A stretch of 64,000 nt of DNA, from positions 1 through 64,000 of the forward strand of contig CAKVCK010000007.1 in the NCBI GenBank assembly GCA_934725575.1. The letters are read 5' to 3'. Position numbers and translations under genes: made by a program. The DNA is from an uncultured Bacteroidales bacterium. GTDB taxonomy: Bacteria > Bacteroidota > Bacteroidia > Bacteroidales > UBA932. Shown in pieces: positions 9,616 to 18,185 of the stretch. The notes below the pieces were generated by a model that was not told the DNA's origin, did no database searches, and worked only from the letters and a program-made list of their open reading frames with translations. Position 1 is the stretch's first letter, and every line of letters begins with the position of its first letter.

Positions 9616-9840
9616 TCAGATGACCTCTATCTCGGTAATCTGGTCGCCTGTCTGGATTCTGACCGGTCCTGTCGAGCCTTCAACCGAACGGACGATGACC
9701 TGGGCCTTGCCACTGAACGCCTCGTCATTCGGGAAGCAGCAGTAGTCCATGATTCCGAACTGGGAGCCGGTGGCCGGCCAGACCATCGGGTTAGGTTCGC
9801 CACGGTAGTCCTGGCCGGTCCAGTAGAACAAGCCGCCGGG
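9616..9840 (-). pseudogene. Remnant of GH2 beta-galactosidase, C-terminal pieces only
   Basis: On the - strand this reads PGGLFYWTGQDYRGEPNP, then WPATGSQFGIMDYCCFPNDEAF, then GKAQVIVRSVEGSTGPVRI and a stop. The first part is the conserved end of the GH2 catalytic barrel (GG-F-WTG-DYRGEP, SQFGIMD-GFP-D). The second resembles a beta-sandwich near the C-terminus of large GH2 enzymes. The catalytic residues, the whole N-terminal region and the segment between the two parts are missing, so this is a deletion remnant. It is cut at about 9840, exactly where an oppositely oriented epimerase fragment begins. The intact GH2 gene at 42620-44734 is of a different subtype and is not the obvious parent. 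Confidence 0.75.
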
Positions 9841-10142
9841 ATTCCGACCGCCACTGGTGGGTCCAGGCCGAGACAGTCGTCGGCTGCATCAACCGGTACC
9901 AGAAAACCGGAGGGTCACATTGGCTCGAATCAGCCGAGGCCGAAACCGGAGAGTCAAATTGGCTCGAATCAGCCGAGGCCGAATGGTCTTTCACCCGCCA
10001 CCACATCATCTGTCCCGACGGCGAGTGGCACTGGAGCCTCCGCTCCGACGGCACCCAGAACACCACCGATGACCGCGCCGGCTTCTGGAAATGCCCATAC
10101 CACAACGGCCGCATGTGCCTTGAGGTTCTCGAACGGCGGTAG
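9831..10142 (+). pseudogene. 3' remnant of a second cellobiose 2-epimerase (AGE family)
   Basis: In one frame this reads SRRDSDRHWWVQAETVVGC, a duplicated 13-residue block, EWSFTRHHIICPDGEWHW, and FWKCPYHNGRMCLEVLERR followed by TAG. It aligns end to end with the last quarter of the intact epimerase at 11257-12435 (DSDRHWWVQAETVVGCLNQ and FWKCPYHNGRMCLEVLERG). The first three quarters of the gene are absent and no start codon precedes it. DNA identity to the intact copy is clearly below 100 percent by eye, so it is an old or independently acquired paralogue, not a recent duplication. It lies head-to-head with the GH2 remnant. Confidence 0.85.
9906..9983 (+). repeat. 39-bp tandem duplication inside the epimerase remnant
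   Basis: Two adjacent 39-bp units (9906-9944 and 9945-9983) both begin ACCGGAG and end GCCGAGGCCGAA. They encode TGGSHWLESAEAE and TGESNWLESAEAE. The intact epimerase has a single TGEATWLESADNE here, so the duplication is specific to the remnant. It keeps the frame. Confidence 0.85.
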
Positions 10143-10180
10143 TGTGGGTGGGCGGTGGGCCCGTGGCACCCAACACATTG

Positions 10181-10256
10181 ATTATCAAGCAACAGAACGA
10201 TCACCTGGTACGTAATTTCGCACCAGGTGATTTACGATCGCGCTAATTATCAAGCA
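10181..10256. repeat. Palindrome flanked by direct repeats
   Basis: A perfect 10-bp inverted repeat (ATCACCTGGT at 10200-10209, ACCAGGTGAT at 10222-10231, 12-nt loop containing TTCGC) is flanked by two copies of ATTATCAAGCA (10181 and 10246, 65 bp apart). The arm core is related to the AGGTGCG...CGCACCT palindromes at 11.1 and 47.1-47.3 kb. It marks the boundary between the epimerase remnant and the AT-rich fragment that follows. Confidence 0.6.
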
Positions 10257-10308
10257 GTTATCTGCCACGCAAAAACAGCCAGTCCCATGGATCGCAAAAA
10301 GAAAGAAG

Positions 10309-10509
10309 TTGCAGCATGAATATCATACACTCCTAACTCTGAAGGATAAGATATCAAATCAGTATCAAGAAATAGTAAATACATATAAAATACAGTCCTC
10401 TGAGTATTCCAGACTAAAAGACACATACAACTATCTTAACGAACAGGTAGAACGATTGGACGATACTAATAAGGATTTCATCATAATCCTCGGCCATAGA
10501 ATCAAATGA
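10309..10509 (+). pseudogene. Short AT-rich coiled-coil-like ORF, probably 5'-truncated
   Basis: The 66-residue frame (TTG start) encodes a charged, helical segment (YQEIVNTYKIQSSEYSRLKD, NEQVERLDDTNKDF) ending GHRIK. The frame stays open upstream to a TGA at about 10229, beside the palindrome, and contains no ATG, which suggests loss of the 5' part. Its TGA overlaps the ATG of the next frame (ATGA), the geometry of translationally coupled genes. Base composition is more AT-rich than the flanking polysaccharide genes. I do not recognise the family. Confidence 0.35.
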
Positions 10510-11033
10510 AAGTGGTCGATGTGTTTGGACATTTCCCTGAAATCTACAAAGTCTCACCTACACCTCATTTAGAGTTCTTCCAATATGCCATCGAGGGAGA
10601 TAGAATGTATGTGAACCACACGGTTGACTCACTGATCTACGTTTATCAATTGCCGGATAAACCTCTGTACACAATTGGATACGAATGTAAAGACATTGAT
10701 CGTGACTACACGGTATCAAGAAAGATTGACAATTCCACCTTATTCGAGAAGGATCTTCAGCATGTTGGCTTCAATACCGGGTTGCGGTTCATTCCCGGCT
10801 CCGACGTCTTATGCCGAACTTACATAAAAAGTGCAAAAAACGGGGAGTCCGGCATGCAAATATATAAGGGCCACGATCTTGTGGCGGATGTTGACGTCCC
10901 TTCGTTTTTCAATTTTCTGGTATATTCTGACGGATACTACTATGGAAGCAGTTATATCCCGATAGAAAACGATGAGAGCACAACAATCGCGATCTACAGG
11001 TTAAGGATCAAAGTCAATAACCTTGCCCTCTAA
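10506..11033 (+). pseudogene. C-terminal fragment of a beta-propeller lipoprotein (DUF4221/BF3164-like)
   Basis: These 175 residues read FGHFPEIYK, LEFFQYAIEGDRMYVNHTVD, SLIYVYQLPDKPLYTIGYEC and FLVYSDGYYYGSSYIPIEN. The pattern resembles the second half of Bacteroidetes six-bladed propeller lipoproteins of the DUF4221/BF3164 type. There is no signal peptide and the length is about half of that family, so it is most likely a 5'-truncated remnant. The alternative is a small standalone protein coupled to the preceding frame by ATGA. The family assignment is by eye only. Its composition matches the preceding ORF and differs from both flanking loci. Confidence 0.45.
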
Positions 11034-11069
11034 GTCACAGAAAATTTAGGGCAGAGCGCTCTGTTGGTG

Positions 11070-11165
11070 TCCCGGACTTCCAGGTGCGAGAAGCCACGCG
11101 CACCTAAAACATCATTCTCCTGATAATCAGCAAGTTTATGTTCCAGGTGCGAATATATTTGCGTA
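11070..11165 (-). repeat. Paired palindromic repeat, copy 1
   Basis: Two related dyads lie here. The first is AGGTGCG (11083-11089) with CGCACCT (11100-11106). The second starts AGGTGCG at 11146 and has a decayed partner near 11160. They are 63 bp apart. Read on the - strand, the unit matches the pair at 47.1-47.2 kb: TTCGCACCTGGA, about 40 variable bases, AGGTGCGCGTGGNTTCTCGC, ACCTGGAAGT, then CGGNACACC. No gene occupies 11034-11256. Confidence 0.75.
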
Positions 11166-11256
11166 CGTAAGAGTCGGCGGCTCCGGTACAGAGGAAGACA
11201 GTCAACTCGTACGTATATAATTACCGTAATTTATTCCAGATAGCCGTACGGAAGCG

Positions 11257-12435
11257 TCAGCGCATGGAACAGAGCCCCCTTTCGAGAACCTCAAGGCACA
11301 TGCGGCCGTTGTGGTAGGGGCACTTCCAGAAACCGGCGAGGTCGTCGGTGGTGTTCGGAGTGTCGTCGGGGTGGATGCTCCAGTACCATTCGCCGTCGGG
11401 GCGGATCAGGTGGTGACGAATGAAAGACCATTCATTGTCAGCGGATTCCAACCATGTAGCTTCCCCGGTTTTCTGGTACTGGTTCAAGCAGCCGACAACG
11501 GTCTCTGCCTGGACCCACCAGTGACGGTCGGAATCCCTACGGCCGGTCGCGGGATCATATTCATAGATCATTCCGCCATCGGGGGTGAAGCCTTCCATCG
11601 CGGCGGCGGCGACTTTGGCGCAGACTGACTTGACCTTGGCGGCCAACTCCTTGTCCCCCAGCACCTCGGCGGCCTCGTCAAGAAGCCAGGAAGCCTCGAT
11701 GTCGTGCCCGTAGGAAATGGCGGTGGAGTGCGGAGCCCAATCATCCCCGAAGAAAAGGTCGAGATGCCCGTCCGGACGTATAATCCTATCAATGAATATG
11801 CTTATGAGCCCGAAGAGCCTTTTCCCCAATCCGGAATCCTTCCACACCCTGTAAAGATTGGTGTACCCTTCAAGAATATGCAGGTGGGTGTTCATCGTCT
11901 TCGCGTCGTTCTGGTCCTTGTCGGAAAGACGCATATCCTCGATCGTTCCCCACTCACGGGTGCAGGCCTCGATGTAACCTCCGCAGCAAGGGTCTAAACT
12001 GTGCTCTTCTATGCTGTGATAGAAAGACTTGGCGAGTTCCAGAGCCTCCTCATCGCCTGTGGCCCTGAAATATTCAGACAAACCGTAGATCGCGAAAGCA
12101 ATGGCGTAAAACTGCTTTTTCGTGTCCTTCGGGCGGCCTTCGGAGTCGAGGCTCCAGAAGATCCCGCCATATTCCTTGTCAGTGAAGCGGTCGCGAATCT
12201 CGTGGTAGGCTCTGGTGGCCGTGTCGAGATATTCCTTTTTTCCGAGTACTCTGTACGCGGAGGCGAAAGTCCAGAGAATGCGTGAGTTAAGGATCGCTCC
12301 TTTCTCCGATCCAGAAACAATGTCGCCGTCACCGTTCATCCTGCCGAGGAAGCCGCCCTTGGGGTCGGTCATCCGCCGCATCCAGAAAGGAAGGATGTCT
12401 CCCTCCAGTTCCGCAAGAATTGATTTTCTGTCCAT
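11257..12435 (-). CDS. Cellobiose 2-epimerase (mannobiose 2-epimerase)
   Basis: This 392-residue cytoplasmic protein belongs to the N-acylglucosamine/cellobiose 2-epimerase family with an (alpha/alpha)6 barrel. Visible motifs are EKGAILNSRILWTFASAY, GYIEACTREW, NTHLHILEGYTNLYR, YGHDIEASWLLDEAA, RHWWVQAE and FWKCPYHNGRMCLEV, carrying the conserved His and Trp residues. The enzyme epimerises the reducing-end sugar of beta-1,4 disaccharides. In the Bacteroides mannan pathway it turns mannobiose into mannosylglucose, the substrate of GH130, and a GH130 phosphorylase of that type is encoded in this locus. It diverges from the transporter at 12583. A TAACTTTG element (12443-12450, - strand) lies directly upstream but has no good TTTG partner and would leave almost no leader. 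Confidence 0.93.
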   Translation of the reverse strand: MDRKSILAELEGDILPFWMRRMTDPKGGFLGRMNGDGDIVSGSEKGAILNSRILWTFASAYRVLGKKEYLDTATRAYHEIRDRFTDKEYGGIFWSLDSEGRPKDTKKQFYAIAFAIYGLSEYFRATGDEEALELAKSFYHSIEEHSLDPCCGGYIEACTREWGTIEDMRLSDKDQNDAKTMNTHLHILEGYTNLYRVWKDSGLGKRLFGLISIFIDRIIRPDGHLDLFFGDDWAPHSTAISYGHDIEASWLLDEAAEVLGDKELAAKVKSVCAKVAAAAMEGFTPDGGMIYEYDPATGRRDSDRHWWVQAETVVGCLNQYQKTGEATWLESADNEWSFIRHHLIRPDGEWYWSIHPDDTPNTTDDLAGFWKCPYHNGRMCLEVLERGLCSMR

Positions 12436-12523
12436 AGTGATCCAAAGTTACCAAATTCTCCGATGAGATGAAGAGGCATGCGGAGTGATTGCAAAAATAA
12501 GTGTCATAAATATCAAAATTGTA

Positions 12524-12555
12524 TTTGTTTACCTCTCGGTATGTGCGTAATTTTG
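12524..12555 (+). promoter_or_regulatory. Bacteroidetes-type promoter for the GPH transporter
   Basis: TTTG (12524-12527), a 20-bp spacer and TAATTTTG (12548-12555) match the sigma-ABfr consensus TTTG-N19-21-TAnnTTTG exactly. Transcription would begin near 12562, about 20 bp before the ATG at 12583. Confidence 0.75.
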
Positions 12556-12582
12556 CATACGCTTGAACAATAATCAACTCTG

Positions 12583-14124
12583 ATGGGAAATTTAAGAACC
12601 ACACTCGGCGAGAAAGTAGGCTACGGCTTAGGAGACATGTCATCCTCAATGTTCTGGAAGATCTTCTCCTACTATCTCCCGTTCTTCTACAGCAACATTT
12701 TCGGGCTCACTCTGGACCAGGTGGCGCTTCTTCTTGTAGTGACCAGAATCTGGGACGCCGTGAGCGACCCCATGATGGGCGTACTGGCTGACAGAACCAG
12801 GACAAAGTGGGGGAAGTACCGTCCTTACCTACTTCTGATGGCGGTTCCTTTCGCCTTGAGCGGAATATTCCTGTTCTCCACCCCGGCCGCGTCACCGACC
12901 GTCAAGCTTGTCTGGGCGTACCTGACCTACATCCTGATGATGACCGTCTATACCGGCATCAACGTCCCTTACGGAGCCATGCTGGGCGTGATGACGGATG
13001 ACTCCAACTCAAAGACCGTCCTGAGTTCGTTCAGGATGTTCTTCGCTTACGGAGGAAGTTTTCTGGCCCTGTTCTGCTGGGAGCCTCTGTGCCGGATTCT
13101 GGGCGGTTACGACTCCCCTGCCGGCTGGAGAAACGCGATGATCGTGGTGGCCGCGTTCTGTCTCATCCTCTTCCTGCTATGCTTCAGGATGACAAAGGAG
13201 AAACTGCACACGGTCAGCAAGGCATCGGTGGGCAGCGACCTGAAATCCCTTTTGAGGAACGCCCCGTGGTGGATCCTCATCGGTGCGGCGATCTGCTCAA
13301 ATCTGTTCAGCACAGTGCGTGGCAGCGTGGCGGCCTATTTCTTCAATGATGTCATCGGACAGAATGTCAACCTGAATCTTGGCCCGTTCAGCTTCCTGTT
13401 CTATGCCGGACTGTTCCTTTCGATAGGAGAGGTCAGCAATATGGTCGGGGTGGCTCTTGCGGTTCCGTTTTCCGAGAAGTTCGGAAAGAAGAGCACCTAC
13501 ATGCTGTCTTTCGCCGCATTGATTCTGTTCAGCGCCTTGTTCTTCTATATTCCTATCAGTCAAGGCGGATATTTTTGGATGTTGATTCTCCAGGTCGTCA
13601 TCAGCATATTCACAGGTGTGATCTCCCCTCTTGTCTGGAGCATGTACGCCGATGTGAGCGATTTCGCGGAGAACCGCGACGGCACGGCATCCACCGGTTT
13701 GATATTCTCATCCGCCTCAATGGCCCAGAAATTCGGAGGTGCGTTCGGTGGTTTCGCCGTGATGTGGCTTCTCAAGGCGTTCGGCTACAACACGAGCCCG
13801 GGAGCGGTCCAGACTCCGGAAGCCATCAATGGATTGTGGCTGCTGATGAGCTGGATTCCGGCGGCCGTGGCGGGCATCGCGGTCATCGTGATCTTCTTCT
13901 ATCCTCTTACCAGAAGCAGGATGTGTGATATTCAGGATGCTTTGGCGGTCAAGCGGGAGAATGACATGACGGCAAGACCTGACACACAGGAGACTGAAGA
14001 GTCCTCGTCCAATCTTTGGAAGGGGCTGCCTAAGGTGATGCGTTGGGTTCTGGTCATCCTGGCGGTGATCCTCGCGCTTGAGCTTATGTTTGTGTTTTAC
14101 ACAAGCACGTGCTTCTTGCGGTAG
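12583..14124 (+). CDS. GPH-family sugar:cation symporter
   Basis: This 513-residue inner-membrane transporter of the glycoside-pentoside-hexuronide family (MFS fold) opens with the typical EKVGYGLGDMSSSMFWKIF and carries RIWDAVSDPMMGVLADRTRTKWGKYRPYLL, the family's conserved loop 2-3 motif. About twelve membrane segments follow, then a hydrophilic tail and one extra C-terminal hydrophobic segment. Its divergence from the epimerase and the match to the Bacteroides mannan cluster make mannobiose or mannooligosaccharide uptake into the cytoplasm the most likely role. The 3' end overlaps the convergent AraC gene by 28 bp. Confidence 0.92.
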   Translation: MGNLRTTLGEKVGYGLGDMSSSMFWKIFSYYLPFFYSNIFGLTLDQVALLLVVTRIWDAVSDPMMGVLADRTRTKWGKYRPYLLLMAVPFALSGIFLFSTPAASPTVKLVWAYLTYILMMTVYTGINVPYGAMLGVMTDDSNSKTVLSSFRMFFAYGGSFLALFCWEPLCRILGGYDSPAGWRNAMIVVAAFCLILFLLCFRMTKEKLHTVSKASVGSDLKSLLRNAPWWILIGAAICSNLFSTVRGSVAAYFFNDVIGQNVNLNLGPFSFLFYAGLFLSIGEVSNMVGVALAVPFSEKFGKKSTYMLSFAALILFSALFFYIPISQGGYFWMLILQVVISIFTGVISPLVWSMYADVSDFAENRDGTASTGLIFSSASMAQKFGGAFGGFAVMWLLKAFGYNTSPGAVQTPEAINGLWLLMSWIPAAVAGIAVIVIFFYPLTRSRMCDIQDALAVKRENDMTARPDTQETEESSSNLWKGLPKVMRWVLVILAVILALELMFVFYTSTCFLR

Positions 14125-15014
14125 AGCTCACGGAAATCCTTCGGGGAACGTCCTTTGGATTTCTTGAACTGCCGGTTGAAGTTGGAGATGTTGTTGAATC
14201 CTGTCGAGAAACAGATCTCGGAGATGGTCTTGTTCGTGTCGATCAGTTCACGGCAGGCCTTGGAGATGCGCAGGTCAATGATGTAGTTGGAGATGTTCTT
14301 CCCCGTGCCGGCCTTGAAGAAGCGCGAGAACGCGGATTCAGACATGCAGGCAACCTCCGAGACATCCTTCAAGGTGATAGGCCCGGCGTAGTTACGCTCA
14401 ATGTAGTCGCAGACCTGGCTGATCCTCTTGGATGTGCCTTTCATCTCGACCCTCTCGACCGACTTGCCGGAGAGGACTTCCATCTCCGGATCCAGTGAAA
14501 GTTCGTAGAGCAGGTTCAGGAAAGTCGTCATCATGTAGAAACCCTTGGTCTCGTTGGCAAGGGAATGAAGCAAAGAGCGCACTTTCAGGATCGTGGCGAC
14601 AGAGAAAGAGATTCCGTTCCGTCCCAGTTCCAGCATCCTTCTCACACTCCTGAACTGGATCTTGTTCAACAGTGAGCCGCTCAATGTCTCTCCGGCGAAC
14701 TGGACCGTGATCTCGCTGACCATGCCATCCGGCTTCATATTGCCGTTCAGCCAGCCATGAGGCAGGTCAGTGTCGGAGATGAGGACAAGCTCATAGTCAG
14801 TGATCTCACGCATCGAGTCACCCACGACACAGAAAGCGCCGGAAGCGCCTTCCACGTAATTCAGTTCAAAGACATCATGGGTGTGTATCGGAAAATCAAA
14901 ACTATCCTTCTTCCTTGCTATCACATACAGACAGTTCTCCTCTGTCAACGGAGTGACCTCCTTGTGGACTGAGGTCATCAGCGGCTGATAATCCTGATGC
15001 GTTTCCTGTGTCAT
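14097..15014 (-). CDS. AraC-family transcriptional regulator
   Basis: This protein of about 305 residues has an N-terminal cupin-like sensor (FPIHTHDVFELNYVEGASGAF, SDTDLPHGWLNG) and a C-terminal double helix-turn-helix (ISQVCDYIERNYAGPITLKD, MSESAFSRFFKAGTGKNISN, ISEICFSTGFNNISNFNRQF, KSKGRSPKDFRE). The ATG at 15014 (MTQETHQDYQ) is preferred; an in-frame ATG 39 bp upstream adds a poorly conserved-looking leader. It follows the mannan operon on the same strand, so it may be the operon's last gene and feed back on it. It probably senses a mannan-derived sugar; that is inferred from position only. Confidence 0.9.
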   Translation of the reverse strand: MTQETHQDYQPLMTSVHKEVTPLTEENCLYVIARKKDSFDFPIHTHDVFELNYVEGASGAFCVVGDSMREITDYELVLISDTDLPHGWLNGNMKPDGMVSEITVQFAGETLSGSLLNKIQFRSVRRMLELGRNGISFSVATILKVRSLLHSLANETKGFYMMTTFLNLLYELSLDPEMEVLSGKSVERVEMKGTSKRISQVCDYIERNYAGPITLKDVSEVACMSESAFSRFFKAGTGKNISNYIIDLRISKACRELIDTNKTISEICFSTGFNNISNFNRQFKKSKGRSPKDFRELYRKKHVLV

Positions 15015-15090
15015 GATCGATGAATATAAACAAGCCATCTCCCCCTTCAACATTCACGAAAGGGAAGATGACCGCAATTTACACAAATTA

Positions 15091-17049
15091 TTATTCCTTT
15101 TCAAAAATCATCACATAGTCGCGAGGACCGTAAACGAACCTGTCGATGTCGGTCCAGCGGGACGGTGACGGAGTCTCCATGTCATCGGTGCCGATCTCGA
15201 AATCAAAGCCGAACATGCCGTCAGGTATGTCCAAGGTCTTGCCGTGGATGAATGTGTGGGTGCCAGGCGCGAGCAGATTGGCCTTGGCTCCGTTGCCAAA
15301 CGTGATCACGAACGTGGCCAAGTCAAGGGTAAATTCATATTCACCATGAGGAAGCAGACCATAGAACTTTGAAAGATCCTCAGTGCCCTTCCATTTATAG
15401 TTCCAGAAAGCGCCATCGGCTCCGCACCAGTAATTCGTCGTACCTTTGATGACTGTGTTCGTCCTTTCCTTGACCTTGATAACCAATCCATTGTCAGACT
15501 CCTTCCAGATAGAGTCATCCCAATCCCAACTCTTGTCTATCGGGCTGATGAAGGCCGGATCGTCACCGGTGCCGCCAAGGACCCAGATACCGTACGGGGA
15601 ACTGTTGCCTCCACGGACATTCCACGAACCGGGGAACGAGTCGAAGTCAAACTTCTGGCCTGGTTCCAGAGGGGCGACATATTCAAAGTCCTCATCCACG
15701 GTGCACGACGCCTCCGGAGTGTGGAAAGTCGTCTCCATCGGAGTGAGCTCGACGAGAACAACCCTTGGCCGGCAGGCTATGGCGTTATATTCATTGTACA
15801 TGTTGTTCCAGTCGTCATGACCGCCGCTGATTGTGAACATTATGGCAAGGTCTTTCACATCAACCTCATGCCCATATTCAGAGAGGGCGCATCTGCCGGC
15901 AGGCACAATCCGTCCTTCGGTCACCTTTCCATCGGCGCGGGTGAAAGTGATCCTGCCGGAGGCATCCACTGAATATGTCGCCTTGTGGCGAGGGATAAGC
16001 TCATAGAACTCCTTGAGGTCTATGTCCTTGCCGTTGACCGGGTTGTTGGTTCCCGAATATACCATCCACCAGTTCCTGCCGTCCTCGCCGGCCCAATTGA
16101 CGAACTCACCGTTGTGACGCAGCTCAAAATAGTTATCCTTGATGGCCGAGATGCCTCTGCCATCCTCGTTGTTGAAGTACTCCTCCTTTTCGAGAAGATC
16201 GTATAGCTTGCCGCCTCCGTACTCAGGACCGGTTCCGCCATAGACCCAGACATTCGAGACAGTGTAGGTCGGGACATCCTCGATCATCGCACCCAACGAC
16301 AGTGTGGCCCCGGCGCCAAGAGACAGATTCTCGGCGGTATAATGTGAGATGACTGTCTCTCCGTCAGACAAGGACAGCGAGCAGTCCCCAAGATGTCCGG
16401 CGGCGAGGGTGAAACAGTACGTCTCCCCTCTCTGAAAGTCTCCGCTGAGAGTGACTTCGGTCGCTGCGGCGGTGACGACAGGGATCGAGCCGGAAAAGTC
16501 AACGCTGATGTCTCCGGCCACAGGAACGGATGACTTGAGGGTGACCTTCTTCACTCCGTCCATCTCCACCTCAAAGCCCAGACGCCCGGTAAGATTGTTG
16601 AAGAACAGGACCGAGGAGGATGACTTCGCCACACGTGATGAGTAATTTCCTTCCACCGTCTGATCCACGGGGACAGAGGCGTTCACGGTTGTCCCGTCGA
16701 TTCTGACATCTTCCGAATAAGGATAGTAGGCCACGAATCCGGTGGCCCCGTCGGTGACATTCATTGAATACTGTCCCACCTGGCCTTCGAAGGCATTCTT
16801 CGAAGCCTGGCTCTTGGTTCCGTCGTAAATCAGGATCTCATCACCCTGGGCCCATGTCTGCGTGGTTCCATCGGCGAGGTCCTCGATTGTGGCCGAGAAT
16901 GTGACATCTCCGGAGAATCTGAATTCCTCCTCCTTCGCAGGATCATCCTTTCCTGACGGTTCCACATCCGGAATCTCAGTCAGATCACCGCAGGCGGCGA
17001 AAAAGAACATCAGGAAAAGCAAGTTTTTGATTGTCTTCATATTGCGCAT
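15091..17049 (-). CDS. Large surface lipoprotein, fimbrillin-like N-terminus and two glycan-binding-like repeats
   Basis: A 652-residue lipoprotein (MKTIKNLLFLMFFFAAC). Residues about 45-260 resemble the fimbrillin-like fold (VTFSATIEDLADGTTQTWAQ, GDEILIYDG, FVAYYPYSED). Two C-terminal repeats follow, one starting VSNVWVYGGTGPEYGGGKLY and the other GIWVLGGTGDDPAFISPI. Each ends in a short barrel-like segment (FYELIPRHKATYSVD...IVPAGR; FYGLLPHGEYEFTLD...LLAPGTHTF). A related ending (YYRQIPAGSSRW...LLGPGT) occurs in the lipoprotein at 31724, so both operon ends encode relatives. It is probably the surface mannan-binding protein. No enzyme motif was seen. Confidence 0.8.
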   Translation of the reverse strand: MRNMKTIKNLLFLMFFFAACGDLTEIPDVEPSGKDDPAKEEEFRFSGDVTFSATIEDLADGTTQTWAQGDEILIYDGTKSQASKNAFEGQVGQYSMNVTDGATGFVAYYPYSEDVRIDGTTVNASVPVDQTVEGNYSSRVAKSSSSVLFFNNLTGRLGFEVEMDGVKKVTLKSSVPVAGDISVDFSGSIPVVTAAATEVTLSGDFQRGETYCFTLAAGHLGDCSLSLSDGETVISHYTAENLSLGAGATLSLGAMIEDVPTYTVSNVWVYGGTGPEYGGGKLYDLLEKEEYFNNEDGRGISAIKDNYFELRHNGEFVNWAGEDGRNWWMVYSGTNNPVNGKDIDLKEFYELIPRHKATYSVDASGRITFTRADGKVTEGRIVPAGRCALSEYGHEVDVKDLAIMFTISGGHDDWNNMYNEYNAIACRPRVVLVELTPMETTFHTPEASCTVDEDFEYVAPLEPGQKFDFDSFPGSWNVRGGNSSPYGIWVLGGTGDDPAFISPIDKSWDWDDSIWKESDNGLVIKVKERTNTVIKGTTNYWCGADGAFWNYKWKGTEDLSKFYGLLPHGEYEFTLDLATFVITFGNGAKANLLAPGTHTFIHGKTLDIPDGMFGFDFEIGTDDMETPSPSRWTDIDRFVYGPRDYVMIFEKE

Positions 17050-17062
17050 ACTTTTTTATCTT

Positions 17063-18184
17063 CTAAAAGACCTGTTGTACGAAAAGAGCCAGCTGCTCTC
17101 TCCAAAACTGCCATTGGTGGCCGTACCCGGAACTGTCAAAAGTGTGACGGATGCCACGCCTGGTAAGGTCGGCGTCAAAAGCCTGATGACCATTCCAACG
17201 TGTGTCCAATGTTCCGCAGGAGACCCATAGCAGGTTCAACGAATCATTGATCTTCACAGAATCCGGGTCAATGCCGTACTTTTCGTAGTCGAACGGTTCA
17301 CTGAGAAGGCCTGACGAGAACTCTCCGATGGCCGAAAACTTGTCAAGGTTTCTGAGGCCGATCACGAAAGACTGGCCTCCGCCCATCGACAGCCCGGCGA
17401 TGGCTCTGTGCCGGCGGTCTTTCTTGACACGGTACCGGGACTCGACCAGCGGGATGACATCCGAGAGCAGTTCCGTCTCCAGGGTTTTCATGCCTTCCGG
17501 AGAGCTGCCACCAGCCCAGGATCCGTCTGTAAGGCCGTTCGTCATCACGACAATCATCGGATCGGCCTTGCCCGCGGCTATGAGGTTGTCCATGATGGCG
17601 TCGGCGTTGGCGCTTCTCACCCAGCTGCTCTCGTCATCCCCGCCGCCATGCCGAAGGTACAAAACAGGGAATTTCTTGTTTTTGTTCCGGAAATATGCCT
17701 CCGGGACATAAACCCAGATTCTGCGGTACCTGCCCAAGGATGATGACCTGTAGCTAAGAATATCCACCTGGCTGCCGGTCAGGACACGCTGATCGACACG
17801 AGGCTCGGCCCCGGTCACCTCAACCGTGTTCGCATAGATCTCCGTGCCGAACTTCACAGAAGGGTTCTTCATGTCAAGGACGACATTGCCGTCCACAACG
17901 AATTTATATTCATAGACTCCTGGTTTCACGCCAGAGACGGTGGTCTCCCATATTCCGTCCTGGCCGCGCGACATTTCCTGCCTCAGGATGGTCCACTCAT
18001 CGAAGAGGAGAGTCACTTTCCTCGCTTCCGGCGCCTCAAGACGGAAGGTGATGGAGCCGTTCTCCACCAAAGGGTAAGTCTTTCCCGCCGGCTCCCACCA
18101 GCCTTGGGTCGAGAAATTATTCTGCGCGTTGAGACCCACGGCCAGCAGCAACGGAGCCAACGCAGTGATGATCAATCTTTTCAT
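17063..18184 (-). CDS. Secreted CE1-type esterase with N-terminal CBM48-like domain
   Basis: The 373-residue protein starts at 18184 with a signal peptide (MKRLIITALAPLLLAVGLNA); an upstream in-frame start adds 25 unlikely residues. Residues about 40-125 form an isoamylase-N/CBM48-like beta domain (ITFRLEAPEARKVTLLFDEW, GVYEYKFVVDG). An esterase D-type alpha/beta hydrolase follows, with YVPEAYF, PVLYLRHGGGDDESSW, the nucleophile elbow GLSMGGG (Ser266), Asp327 in GTLDTRW and His356 in YGHQW. It probably removes acetyl (or feruloyl) groups from decorated mannan; the exact ester is not shown by sequence. Its ATG follows the stop of a glycosidase stub by 1 bp. Confidence 0.88.
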   Translation of the reverse strand: MKRLIITALAPLLLAVGLNAQNNFSTQGWWEPAGKTYPLVENGSITFRLEAPEARKVTLLFDEWTILRQEMSRGQDGIWETTVSGVKPGVYEYKFVVDGNVVLDMKNPSVKFGTEIYANTVEVTGAEPRVDQRVLTGSQVDILSYRSSSLGRYRRIWVYVPEAYFRNKNKKFPVLYLRHGGGDDESSWVRSANADAIMDNLIAAGKADPMIVVMTNGLTDGSWAGGSSPEGMKTLETELLSDVIPLVESRYRVKKDRRHRAIAGLSMGGGQSFVIGLRNLDKFSAIGEFSSGLLSEPFDYEKYGIDPDSVKINDSLNLLWVSCGTLDTRWNGHQAFDADLTRRGIRHTFDSSGYGHQWQFWREQLALFVQQVF

Positions 18185-18185
18185 A

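Noticed and set aside
12443..12450. Promoter of the cellobiose 2-epimerase gene
   Set aside because: TAACTTTG matches the -7 consensus, but no TTTG lies 19-21 bp upstream and the predicted start would coincide with the start codon, so it is not listed as a feature.
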